64,000 nt of DNA. Source: Lepidodermella squamata (lineage: Eukaryota > Gastrotricha). Numbering within the stretch: the first letter of the stretch is position 1; each line of letters opens with the position of its first letter. The notes under the pieces are model-generated. The model saw nothing but the letters and a program-made list of their open reading frames with translations. It was not told the DNA's origin and searched no databases. Below are positions 1 through 10,693 of the stretch, in pieces. The stretch covers positions 558,001 to 622,000 of the forward strand of contig JBLDXI010000001.1 of assembly GCA_047495785.1 (NCBI GenBank), read 5' to 3'. The position numbers were made by a program, and so were the translations under genes.

Positions 1-22
1 GCATTTCAAGATTTTAACTTGC

Positions 23-533
23 CTTCCTTCTGTTCGTGGCCGATCAGCGTATCAAGAAGTGTAGCATAAGAAATGTGATCGGGAAAAACTCCAAATTCCT
101 TTTTATTACCAACCAACTTTCGCAGCCGAGCGAAATATTTACGTTCGGCGTACGCTCGAGTGATGATGGCAGGTGTGCTATCGAGCCAACGTGACGATCT
201 AGGACCACGACGGAAAGTTGGAAGAACACTTTTCTCGAACAGCTCCAACTCGTTTTCGTCGTATAGCCCGCCTCCAATGCCGAGCGCAAGTGTATCTATG
301 TCGATTTCGTAGAATTTTCCGCCCTTCGCCGCATGATCTTTGGCAGCGATCAGGAACTCGGAAGAGGTCCCGGGGCGGACTTTACATTCAGCCAGTTGCG
401 ACTGTAAATATGAGTCCCATTGGCGATTGCATAGATAGGCTTCAGGTAAAAAACTGCGATGAGTGGGTGGCGAGTGTTTCACGGCTGCAACGGTGCTTTG
501 CAATCTCCTCACCAACAATTGAGGCCGAAACAT
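23..533 (-). CDS. MRPS27: Mitochondrial ribosomal protein mS27, N-terminal exon (partial)
   Basis: mS27 is a PPR-like protein of the mitochondrial small ribosomal subunit. The exon starts at the ATG at 533 and encodes about 170 residues. A short basic leader is followed by a segment resembling the 'LSSAY...W' start of human mS27 (RSFLPEAYLCNRQW). The end matches the PPR-like 'YGIFPDNFTFNLLMDSFI' segment (FGVFPDHISYATLLDTLI). The open frame hits a stop at 6-8, so I place the exon end at 23, before a GC donor (GCAAGT on the minus strand, GC at 22-21). The rest of the gene lies outside the window. It is transcribed in the same direction as INTS10 and sits 62 bases beyond its stop. The identification rests on remembered family sequence. 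Confidence 0.65.
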
Positions 534-595
534 GTTCTCTCAATCCTTTTAATACACTAACTTATAAAGCAAAACATCAAATTTATTGAGATAAT

Positions 596-2653
596 TCAGG
601 ACTTGAGAATAATAGCAGAAATGCTTTCTACATTAGCTCGAATGTAGCTAGTGGCGAAGTTACTAGGTTCAGAAAGAGCCGAGACTGAAACAGTGGTCAG
701 TTGACTTTGAAGCGTGCGAATTGCCATCGCAATACTCGATGCGATTTCGCTATTATCTGATGCTTCACTGCCTTCAGTGGAGGGCACTTGCTTCGCGGTT
801 TGGAATACAAGATGTAACACGTACTCCAAAAGATCAGGACGGAACAAGCAGGTTGAAAAATGCTGCAACAATACCTGGAGCCTAGAAGGAATCAGAGCCT
901 CGCCGGGCGATTCCACTTTCATAGGAACATTATCAAACATCCATTTTACTATTTCGGCGCACAGCTGAGCATTCACTGGCCAATTTTGAGCCTGACAAAG
1001 TACCAGTAGAGTACAAGGAACAATCAATAAACTAGAGTCTTTCAACGGCCACCTTAATTCGAGACTTTTTCTGACTAGATAAGCCGTCATCTCGGAAAAC
1101 ATTGCTGACGAGACCGGCACAAAGAGGAAACAGGTCGTGTTTGCGTATTCATTCAAATCGAGATCATCCTCTCCAGTTTCCGAACCAGTCAAATCTGCTT
1201 CGAGAACCGATCGAGTTGCTTCAGTTATCCTCCCACTTGCAGCAATACACATTATGCGTTGTGCAACGTGTGACTTCAGTGTTGTTTTTGTGGGCTCTGC
1301 GAACCGCTTTGCTGCTTCTTCAAAGCTACCTTTGTATATGAGGGTCTCGACGCGAAACTGGTCCATGAATCTTAACGGGTCCTCATCGTCGAAATATGTG
1401 GAAATTTCACCGAAAATTTCGAATATGCGTCTAGGTAACCGAATGCATGAAGATGATGGTGAAATTGATAGCAAGTAGTTCCATATGTTGAATGCAGAAG
1501 CTAGACTTTCGCTCACGGCAGAATCATCTGCTCCAGCCCAGATAATTTCAATCTTGCTTTTGCCATCCATTTGGACACTTTCATTTAGTAAATGCAATGA
1601 AGGAATCAAAACTGGGCGCTGATTTTCACTGTCAGAGCTGCTCATCAGAGACCGAAGGTAAGCTGTCAAGTTTCTCAGCAGGCCAAGTACAGTCATAGTA
1701 GCCAAAACTTCGCCCGTCATATCAGATTCTTCGCTACTCAAATTCACAAAACGATCTTGTAAATTAAGAAGGTAGCCCGTCAAGTCGTCCAGGGATGATG
1801 GAATTTTAGGATCTACACCGCCATCTTCCGAAAATACAGCTGGCACTGAGAAACCCAGCAGAGAAAACAAAACACAGTTGACGAGAGCTAAACAAGGCTG
1901 CCATTGGCGGTCAATGGAAATCAGGGACGTAGTTGAGAAGTTGAATGCCGTTGAGAGCACGTGGCCAATATAAATGTGAAGACATCGTAATGCCAACTTG
2001 GGAGATAAGCGAGATACAACTGGATGAGGTTCGCCATCAAGCAACTTGCTGTGAAAGAGCGCTGGCAATATTTTTTCACAAAAACACCGGCGCAATTCCC
2101 GCGATGGCGAAGCTAGTAATTTCTCGAGCAAATCAGTGCATGCCAATGACACGAAAGCGTCGGAAAATGAGCCGCCACTGGTACACGCATCTTGCAAGGC
2201 ATTACAGAGAATTTCTGCCCGCTTTGTAAGGCTACTTAAACCACTAGTTCCAACAGATTTCAATTTAACAACTGCTTGCACGTCAGGAGGTAACTTGCTG
2301 ATAATCATCGAAGCAGTTTTGTGTGTCTTCTCAATTTTTTCCAACTCTTCTCCGGATGAAATAGCAAATAAATTACAGAAACGCTCGTCATCTGCATCAT
2401 CTGCTAGTGACTTCAACTCAGCAGCAACAATCTCAGTGTGACTGAATTTCGATATCAAGTTAGTTAACAACAGTGCGGCAATGATCGGCTTTTCTTGAGT
2501 ACGCAAAACCCTGAAAAGACTGATGTTCGCTTCAAGGTTCGAAGGATAAAGGCTGGCTGCAGTTAACAGCCACGATAGCTGATCATCAGATCCAGGTGAC
2601 GCTAGTTTCGCTTGCTCACTGAGCCAAGCTTCGCGAGAATTAGAGGCGAGCAT
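596..2653 (-). CDS. INTS10: Integrator complex subunit 10-like protein
   Basis: A long uninterrupted frame of about 685 residues, close to the 710 of human INTS10. Integrator is a nuclear complex that processes snRNA 3' ends and attenuates transcription. The N-terminus has the family signature SWLLTAASLYPSNLEANIS, comparable to 'WLITARSLYPADFNIQ' in human. Further matching blocks are ESLASAFNIWNYLLS, QFRVETLIYKGSFEEA and SLLIVPCTLLVLC. The protein is alpha-helical and Leu-rich with no membrane segment. The frame stays open to 2680, but the first ATG is at 2653, so I use that. A pyrimidine-rich AG (TTTCTTTTCTCTTAG, minus strand) lies upstream at about 2720. The single exon is unusual beside its intron-rich neighbours. 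An AATAAA follows just after the stop. Confidence 0.68.
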   Translation of the reverse strand: MLASNSREAWLSEQAKLASPGSDDQLSWLLTAASLYPSNLEANISLFRVLRTQEKPIIAALLLTNLISKFSHTEIVAAELKSLADDADDERFCNLFAISSGEELEKIEKTHKTASMIISKLPPDVQAVVKLKSVGTSGLSSLTKRAEILCNALQDACTSGGSFSDAFVSLACTDLLEKLLASPSRELRRCFCEKILPALFHSKLLDGEPHPVVSRLSPKLALRCLHIYIGHVLSTAFNFSTTSLISIDRQWQPCLALVNCVLFSLLGFSVPAVFSEDGGVDPKIPSSLDDLTGYLLNLQDRFVNLSSEESDMTGEVLATMTVLGLLRNLTAYLRSLMSSSDSENQRPVLIPSLHLLNESVQMDGKSKIEIIWAGADDSAVSESLASAFNIWNYLLSISPSSSCIRLPRRIFEIFGEISTYFDDEDPLRFMDQFRVETLIYKGSFEEAAKRFAEPTKTTLKSHVAQRIMCIAASGRITEATRSVLEADLTGSETGEDDLDLNEYANTTCFLFVPVSSAMFSEMTAYLVRKSLELRWPLKDSSLLIVPCTLLVLCQAQNWPVNAQLCAEIVKWMFDNVPMKVESPGEALIPSRLQVLLQHFSTCLFRPDLLEYVLHLVFQTAKQVPSTEGSEASDNSEIASSIAMAIRTLQSQLTTVSVSALSEPSNFATSYIRANVESISAIILKS

Positions 2654-2680
2654 CGAAAATGTTGCTCTACGCACCGACAC

Positions 2681-2993
2681 ACAGCACGATTAAATATGAA
2701 GCACCGGCAATGTCTAAGAGAAAAGAAATAGGGTGAATATCAATTCAATAGCCTAAAACCAGGTGGCGATAATCAGCAAATAGTAAGTATCCAAATATTT
2801 TCCTGGCATACGCGACAGCCAATTATGAAATGATAGGTAGTTCCAGTACGTACTAGATTATACTTCTGACATGCTGCGAAAAATAAAAAATTGCCGTTCT
2901 TGGTTCTTCAATTACGTTGTTATAACGTTGGTGTCTCTTCGAGAGTGCAGTTTTACCGACGGAAGCGGGGATCGGAGGCTGCGAAAAGCTCTA
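2681..2993. other. Intergenic, left of the MITE
   Basis: Promoter-side DNA of INTS10. It contains a splice-acceptor-like TTCTCTTAG on the minus strand near 2720. I see no gene. Confidence 0.5.
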
Positions 2994-3113
2994 TACAGGG
3001 TGTTCGCGTAATAATACTCTGGATGAGCTAAAAATAGCTACAAAAAAGCTCAAATGAATGCAAAAAGTAGCAAAGCTATTTTTAGAAGAGTATTATTACG
3101 CGAACACCCTGTA
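2994..3113. mobile_element. Short inverted-repeat element (Tc1/mariner-like MITE)
   Basis: A 120-base element with perfect 27-base terminal inverted repeats at 2994-3020 and 3087-3113, beginning TACAGGGTGTTCGCG. The terminal TA is the target duplication expected of Tc1/mariner elements, and CAGGG ends are common in that group. The inner sequence continues as an imperfect inverted repeat (GCTAAAAATAGCT and AGCTATTTTTAG). It has no coding capacity. A truncated relative lies near 51025-51097. Confidence 0.8.
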
Positions 3114-4017
3114 GATAGCCCTACAAGAGAGAGTAAAGAGTAAGGGTCGCCCCTGGCACTCCAAACATTGGGAATATGGCATGCCGGACCGCGGTCGGCA
3201 AAGGCAACGGACGGTAACAGCGTCCGCGGGCACCGAGAGCCAAAAAAACCCTTCAAGACAGACCCAACACCGGCAGACCACGTGGCCAAAAATCGACTTC
3301 ATTAGAAAAATTGAGATTTATTAATAAATCAATGCATAAACATGAAAATAAAAATGGCATTAAATAACTGTCATATAAAAATTAAAGCCCATTTTGCAAG
3401 TCTTTTCTTTTGCGGCGAAAAAGCTGTTGCCGCGTCTCGTGCCGGTGAGCGTGACCAAGTCTCCGGTCTCCAAGCAAGTGAGGAGTTGGGAGTTGGAAGT
3501 TCATGTATGTGCATGCCAGATACGATGGTAGATTTTGACCCTAAATCATTCAAGGTTAAAGATGAGGCGTTGCCTTCTGACAGTTGTGATCGTGTTTGTG
3601 ATCGATACGTTACTGTGATTTAGAAGTCCCACCTCCCACCTAAGCGACTTGGGTATCTTTCGCATTCAAGAGATCTGTCATAAGCCAGAAATCTCGCGCG
3701 CTAATTTAATCATTAATTTGCGAAATTCTACTATCAAATGACGACATAGGCACTTCTGTCTCCTGGCCCTCATGTTTCAATCTCAATCACCTTCAGGTAG
3801 GTGGTAGTTCAAGTGTATTGAACTCATGTTTTTATTCTTCAAGCGTGACAACTTAACGTTGGACGAGCTTATCAGCCTAACCAATCACTCGTAAATGATG
3901 TGATTCTTATGAATATCACTTTCTGTCAACCTTTTCTCATTTAAATTTGTTAATATTGGTTTTTTTGTTCTAGGGTTCTTAGTCGTTTGTCTGTGATAAC
4001 TTTTAGTGAAACGTGCA
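3114..4017. other. Intergenic, upstream of ribophorin II
   Basis: Short frames here (for example 3342-3623) lack family resemblance and splice support. The end holds an acceptor-like AACTTTTAG about 13 bases before the ribophorin ATG. No gene seen. Confidence 0.5.
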
Positions 4018-6324
4018 ATGCTCTCAAGGGGTATGAATTAATTGCCATCTTTAATATGTTCCTCGAAAATATAACGTTATTTTATAGCTACGTTCATTAT
4101 CGCTGCCGTCAGCTCCATACTGGTTCTGTCGAGTGCTAAGCAAATGTACGAGACTCTATATGCGTCCGATCTTACCCGGTTGCGTGGCGTTCTTGAGTCC
4201 CAAACTCGGTTTTCTGATGTTTGCTCAATTTACTATTCTGTCACCGGCTTGCAGTCACTTGAAGTTGAGCTGATTGACAAACCGGTAAACACTCATTTTA
4301 GTTTTTTGGGATTACCTTAAGTTGATTATTTAACAGAAACTGTGCAGTTCCCTGAAAGATCTACCGGCTCAAGATGCCGAAGCTCAGTTCTGCGCTGCTT
4401 CCGCGTCGAAGAAGCTGGCGTGTCCGGTATTTCATTGAATATTCCATCTTTTATCGACAGCTGACAGTTCCTTTAGATTACCCTCAGCGCTGATCAAATC
4501 TCTCAATTGAAAGCTGGTCTGAAAGACAAGTCATCAGTCGAGAAGTTGTATTACAGCTACGCTGCTCTTCAAGCCCAAGACAAAGTTGCCGATGGTAATC
4601 ATCAATAATTATACCTGGTTATTTAGTTTCTTACGATGTTTTCAATAGTCAAGGGCGCGGAACTTATTGCGACTGTCAAGGAAGCGCTGAAGACCGATGA
4701 CAGCCCGGCTAGCTACGGTTTTGCGTTCCACCTCGCCGCGCTTTTGCCTACCAATGAAGCCGCTACGTTTGTCGAATTCATCGAAGATATTGTTGCACAA
4801 GCTGACGAAGTCGACGGAAAGTATTTGCAATACGACGGTGGTGTTATCACTACTGCCCTGGTTGTTGAAGGTGCATTGACCCTTGCCGATAAAGCAGCCA
4901 AGGCTCCGACTGGTCTCGATGGAAAGAAAACGACTCTGTTCGCCAACTATTTGGTTTCACGTCGCCTGACCACTCAAGTCAAGGCTGCTGGTCGCCTATC
5001 TGCTGCTCTGGCTGCAATTGGAAAGAACAACGTAAGATCTTTGAATTTATATCATTTCTTTTGGGACCGAGTACTGTTGTTTGTTTGTTTCATCAAGTCT
5101 TACTTTCAAAATATATCGGTTCAAAATTGACAGCATTAGTTGAACTACTTCATCTCAATGAATTATTTTCGCATTGAGCTATCACCTAACGCTTATATTT
5201 TTCAGTATTACCGCCCAATTTCGGTGTCAGTCTCTGCTGACTCTACCTCACTGTCGGACACCAAGCGTACCTTCAAGGTCGTTGTCCACGACGTCCTTGG
5301 TCGCCTGCCTAAGTCTCCGGTCACCGTCACCGTCCAGTCGGCTAAGCATGTCAAGTCAGCGAAGAGCCTCCTCGACAACAAGCAAATGAAGATGAACGAG
5401 CTCGGCATCTACGAGGTCGAAATCGCCGAGGCTAAGCCCGAGTCTGGATTGTACAAGTTCACCCTCAAGGTCACATCGACCGACAACAAGATCGTCGGAA
5501 TTGCTGAACCGATTGTGCTGGACGCTCGTGTTGTTACTCAAATCGTTATTGCGTCAGCTGAAGTCGGCACTGCTGATTCGGATGCCACTAATGCCGGTAC
5601 TAAGCTCTCTGCCGCCACTTTCCCTAACAAACTGGCGCAAACTCTGGATGTTGATGAACATCAGAAGTTGGTTATGAAGTTCTTGGTCAAGGATGCTCGC
5701 TTGGACAAGGCTATTTTGGTCCACCAGGCTTTCATCCGCTTCGAACACATTGCATCTGGCAAGGAGGCTGTGTTCGTCGCCGAGCCAGAGTCGTCGACTA
5801 ACTTGTACAAATTTGACCTCCCGCTGAAGACCAAGGCCAAGGATTTCGGCTTCGTTAGCGGAGAGTACAAAATGTTTTTGATTGTCGGCGATGCCGCTGT
5901 TGCCCAGTCTCAGGTGTGGCACGTTGCTAACGTTCGCATTCACTTCTCTCAGCAACCGTCGACCACGAAGAAAATCGACGGAGTTATTTATGAGACGAAA
6001 CCTGAAATCAAGCACCTTTTCCGTGCTCCGGAAAAGCGCCCGGCTGAGATTGTTTCATTGGTGTTTTCTGCGATTTGCCTCGCCCCAATCCTCATTCTGC
6101 TCGGTCTCTGGGGCAAGTTGGGTGCCAATATTTCGAACTTTGATTTCAGCATTTCGACCCTCGCTTTCCACGGAAGCCTGGCCGCTATTTTCGGCCTGTT
6201 CGGCTGCTTCTTCTTGACGCTGAACATGTTCCAGACCCTGAAGTACCTGACCATCCTCGCCGTTCCGACATTTTTCTTCGGCAATCGCGTTCTCGCAGCT
6301 ATTGCTGCCAAGAAGACGGCGTAA
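4018..6324 (+). CDS. RPN2: Ribophorin II, oligosaccharyltransferase subunit
   Basis: Subunit of the ER oligosaccharyltransferase complex that N-glycosylates proteins (yeast Swp1). Six exons: 4018-4030, 4088-4284, 4337-4426, 4477-4594, 4649-5031 and 5206-6324, all GT-AG and in phase (about 639 residues). The start gives MLSRA followed by a hydrophobic signal peptide (FIIAAVSSILVLSSA). The lumenal region is typical of the family. The C-terminus has three hydrophobic segments and the diagnostic RPAEIVS, GANISNF and LNMFQTLKYL motifs, nearly identical to human RPN2, ending FFFGNRVLAAIAAKKTA. It is the most secure identification in the window. The later exons favour C-ending codons, as expected of a highly expressed gene. 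Confidence 0.95.
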
Positions 6325-6894
6325 ATGTTCTTTTTGAAGCTGCTGACGTGTTAGACACGAAAAAAACCGGAAGGAACTATCTCTGCCACTACCTAATATG
6401 ACAGCTTGATATAATGATAACAATAATCGAACTATTTGCGTGTTTCTTTTCTTTCGCGTTCTTAAATGTGCATGCAGGAAGGTCGTGCAATCACAACCTA
6501 GTTCATGGTGATTTAAACATCAACAACTGCTAATCTATGATAAACGTATTCCTGGTGTTGTGACAAGTTTTAAGGCGGATGTGCGCTGATATACTGCTCG
6601 CGAACCGCGCTACTTGCCAAATTGGTTAATTTCTGTTTTCAAAAAACAAGTGAATAAAACGAACGATGTGATGCGCTGAGAGCGGTGACGGTTGTGTCTT
6701 TAGATGTTCTGCTGTATAAGTATGCTTTAAGTTATATGTATCATACTCTTTCTGACGTAGTAATATACTGTGCGTTCTGCAATTTTGGTTGCTGTATGTT
6801 ATAACGAGAAAAATTTTGTGGAGAAAAATGGCGGAAACGATTAAAAATTGTTTTATTTGTTCTTAGTCTTTTTTGATACTATTGAGAGGAGAGA
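6325..6894. other. Intergenic between RPN2 and the DHHC gene
   Basis: AT-rich 3' and 5' flanking DNA of 570 bases with no supported gene or repeat. Confidence 0.5.
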
Positions 6895-8829
6895 ATGATG
6901 CAGCCCTCGGAGCTTGGACACGGCCACAGCCACGCCCCGGGCGAAGCGTGTAACCACGGACAAATGCAGCTACCGCCAGGATTCCAACTACCGCCCGGCT
7001 ATCAACTGCCACCTGGGTACCAATTGCCACCAGGGTTTCAGCAGCCTGGAGTTATGAATCAACAACCTGCCCAAATGCCTATCACTGGTCCGATCAGTTC
7101 ATCTGCCCGATTACTAGACACGTTGGACGCAAAACTCATCGCAGCTGCTAAAGCTGGGTAAGTTGCCAGACTAACTAAGAAAAACCTGGCTGTTACTGTT
7201 GCAATTTTTCAGTCAACTTGATGTCATGAAAGAGCTTGTTGAAACAAACGGAGTCGAATGTCTGAAGAAAGCTATAGATTACGAGCGTGGCTGCTCTCTA
7301 ATCCACTGGGCTGCTATCAACGGGAATGTTCCAATGGTCGAGTACTTGCACCAACAGGTAACTTACTCCAAGCTTTTTACTTACGAAAAGTAACATCATT
7401 ATTATAGGGACTAAGCCTGTCGGCAGAAACTGACCCTCCTACTGACGCACAGGCGGCTGAACAGGCACGGCAGCAACCGATTCACGTTGCCGCCGCTCGA
7501 GGACAAGTCCCTGTCGTTGATTGGTTGATTCGAAATGGCGTTGACATGAACACGCCTGACAGCAAAGGAGTGACTCCGATAATCGCAGCCGCCCAATACA
7601 ACCAAGTCCCGTTGATAACTTACTTGCTAGCGAAAGGCGCCGATACTAAGCGGAGAGATCGAGAGGGGGATGGCCCGTTGCAATGGGCTGCGTTTAAAGG
7701 ACATGCTACTATCGTGAGAATGCTTCTGGATCTAGGCTTCGACCCTACCGAGCGAGATTCCTTCGACCAAACCGCCCTTCATTTAGCGTCTATCAAGGGC
7801 CATATGGACGTTATTAAAGAATTGATGCAACAGGGCGGGATGAAGCAGGTACTGACCTGGGCTGACAAGAACGGCCGTACCCCGATTCAGCTGGCTGAAA
7901 ACCGCAACCACACTCATATTGTCACGTTCTATAAGCAATCAAGCCGTTCAAAGCTGTCAATTTACACCGCTGTGACTTCTGTGATATTGGGCCCGCCTGA
8001 AAGGCAGCGTTTCGCCCTAATTTTCTTCGTTCTCAACTTTTTGCTCTTCTGCTACCCAATTTATTTGTTCAAAACTGTTCCAATCACGTGGGAAGACCTC
8101 AAACTCGCTCATTGCCTCTTCATTTTCCTCAACATGGCAATGTGGGTCTGCTATTGGCGTTGCATGCTCTCCGACCCGGGTTTTCTACCGAAAAATAGCT
8201 CAGACTACGACACGGCGATGAAGCAACTCGCGTCGCCTGCCTTCGATTGGGCTCGTTTATCAGGCGACGCAGGCCATGGCGAAGCCGGCCATTCGTGCTC
8301 TAGTTCAAACAACCGAAACCCACTCGCCCGCCTGTGCCATACCTGTCGCGTTGTCAAGCCACTGCGCTCGAAGCACTGTCGGATTTGCGGGCGATGCGTT
8401 CGAAACGCTGATCACCACTGCCCGTGGGTGAACAACTGCGTCGGACTGCGGAATCGCGCCTGGTTCTACGGTTTCGTATTTTTCATCGCGATGATGGACG
8501 CGTGGATTGGCTGGTTCACGTTCGAACTGAACTCGCGGAATGAAATCACCATTCTCATCGGTGCTTGCCTCGCCGACGTTTTCCTATTCGGCTTCGCGAT
8601 CGTCATCGTTTGCCTCGTTCAAACTTTGAATATCTTGGACAACCTGACGACGAATGAGCGTTTCAACTGGCGGCGTTATACGCATTTCCGCAAGCCGGAT
8701 GGGTCATACATCAACCCGTTCTCCCGCGGCAAACTTGGCAATATTATGGAATACTTTGGCTGTATCCGCGAACGAACTGTTATCACTGAGGAGGATGAAA
8801 TGTTCTCGACTAAAGTCGGCAGTGTCTGA
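6895..8829 (+). CDS. ZDHHC17: Ankyrin-repeat DHHC palmitoyltransferase (HIP14/ZDHHC17 type)
   Basis: Membrane S-acyltransferase that attaches palmitate to cysteines of Golgi and synaptic proteins. Exons 6895-7157, 7213-7357 and 7408-8829 join in phase to give 609 residues (human ZDHHC17 is 632). The N-terminus is His-rich (HGHSHAPGEACNHG), then carries four tandem LPPGYQ/LPPGFQ-type repeats. Ankyrin repeats follow (SLIHWAAINGN, PIHVAAARGQ, GPLQWAAFKGHA, ALHLASIKGH, PIQLAENRNH), then two membrane segments. The Cys-rich domain (CHTCRVVKPLRSKHCRICGRC) carries the catalytic DHHC at about residues 471-474, followed by two more membrane segments. The TTxE-like motif reads TTNE. The enzyme looks intact. 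Assignment to ZDHHC17 rather than ZDHHC13 rests on the intact DHHC (ZDHHC13 has DQHC). Confidence 0.92.
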
Positions 8830-10693
8830 AGTTCCTTATAAAGGATTAATTTGTTACAGGTTGTGTGCGCGTTCCCCTCAAATGATTTGTTACAGAGAAA
8901 TTATTAAGATGGATATTTCTCTTGATCAATTGTAATTTTGTGAACGATATCGAACGATTTGCTGCTCAAAATTGCACAAATCTCTCGTGTCTCGCGTTTC
9001 GGCTTCTGTTCAAATCTTCTCGGGTTAATTGCCTTATTTATTCTTTCTGCTGCGGAAGTTTTGCTGTTTATCATAGCCTTATATCAAATTATATTGGTTT
9101 TAATTTTTGATGATTCTGTGCAAATGCAGCTGGTGGTTGCTTTTTCTGCTTCTAGTCTGTCTGTTTAGGGCAAAGCCTGAATATATCTAGCAAGCTTACA
9201 TTGTAATATTTTCATGAGAGTACATACATCGAAAATTATTTACCATGTCACTAGCGCTGCTCACACTGCTCACTGCGTGAAATAACTGAATACAATTTTT
9301 ATTCAATATTCAATCACTTGTTTCACATCGAAATAGTCGTCCCTGGGGCAGCCAGATCCAAAGAGGTGTCATGATGTGTCTTGTCTATAGCGCGTTCTTT
9401 GACAAGCTCCATTTCATTTGCATGCAAATCATTTCCGCACAAGATATCTAGCCGGCGCGGTCTATATTTATTCTGTGATTTTTAATTATACGATGCATCT
9501 ACTACTACTACTCGTTGCTCTTGTTTTCGCGTGTTATGAAGCCTTTTTGAGCCTTGATTTCAGTGCGTGAAAGATTGTTATCGTTTTTAATCTCTCGAAT
9601 TTATTTGATAAGTACCCGATTGATATACTCACTCGAAGTCGGCTTGCTAGCTTTATTGTTCAAATTTAATGTTTGCGATTGAATACCGTCGCAAGAGAAT
9701 AACGCAATTACGATGCCTTATTATACAATGATTTTCCAACTATTATCAAAATTTACCGTAATAAAATTATATTTATTTCGAATCCCATCGGTCTTTTACA
9801 CTGCATTTCGCGATCGATAAATCGGGACGACGGGTGCTGGTAAACAAGGCTTAGACATTTCGAAGGGTCGAAGCCGAATCTTCACGGTCTGCACTTATTT
9901 AACAAGTCATGGCACTCGGCGATTATCCGCCGTGGATTATTTCTGTTCAGCCCAAATCGAAACAGAGATAAGTGCTGCAGTACTGGGCAGTCTCTAAGTG
10001 GTTAAAAAAATAATCATACCCGCTTTTTGTTTCGTAGACATGCCCGGGGCGAAAATCGATGCGTTGGCGTAGGTTGCTTGATAAAAACTCGAGAGTGGGG
10101 TGGGTAATCATCTTGTGCTTGGTGGTTGTAGCCAACACAAATTCGTTGCCAATTTCGAATTCGCCGATTGTTTATTATTTATCGGCGTTGTGCGCGAAAA
10201 AATGCTTCAGTTGAGGATTTAGCCCACACGCACTGAGCTTTCATCCATTCAACAATTTGCTCGCGCTTTTGTTACACCTAAGCATTATTTTATAAATTTA
10301 TCTTCACCGGCATAAATAGTTCTATGCTTTGTTCTTAGGTATTATCGGGAGAAGAAATTATCGCACTTATATAGATTTCTTGTATCATGTAGTGTTAAAA
10401 TATTTATCCATTCAAATTAATTTATCAACTTGACGAAATAGCAGAGTACTTCGGGCCAATTGAGGCATGCGTTTAGGCGCAAGTGATGAAGTTAGCCACG
10501 ACGGCGACGACGAAACAAGCGCTATTTGCACCGTCGTCTTCGTCGCTTATCGATGATATACTGCATTATATGGCAGTGTGGTAGTATAGATCGGTCGACA
10601 TGACCCGAGGCATTTCCCGACCCGCTTGCTGCTTATACTTTGTCCACGCAACTATTCAGCGCTAGTCTAGCCATAAGGCACCACCTTATTTTA
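8830..10693. other. Intergenic, 1.9 kb
   Basis: AT-rich DNA between the DHHC gene and the channel cluster. Short frames lack start, splice or family support. No tRNA, repeat or mobile element recognised. Confidence 0.5.

Noticed and set aside
3342-3623. A 93-codon plus-strand frame
   Set aside because: No family resemblance, no splice or promoter context, adjacent to transposon-like DNA.
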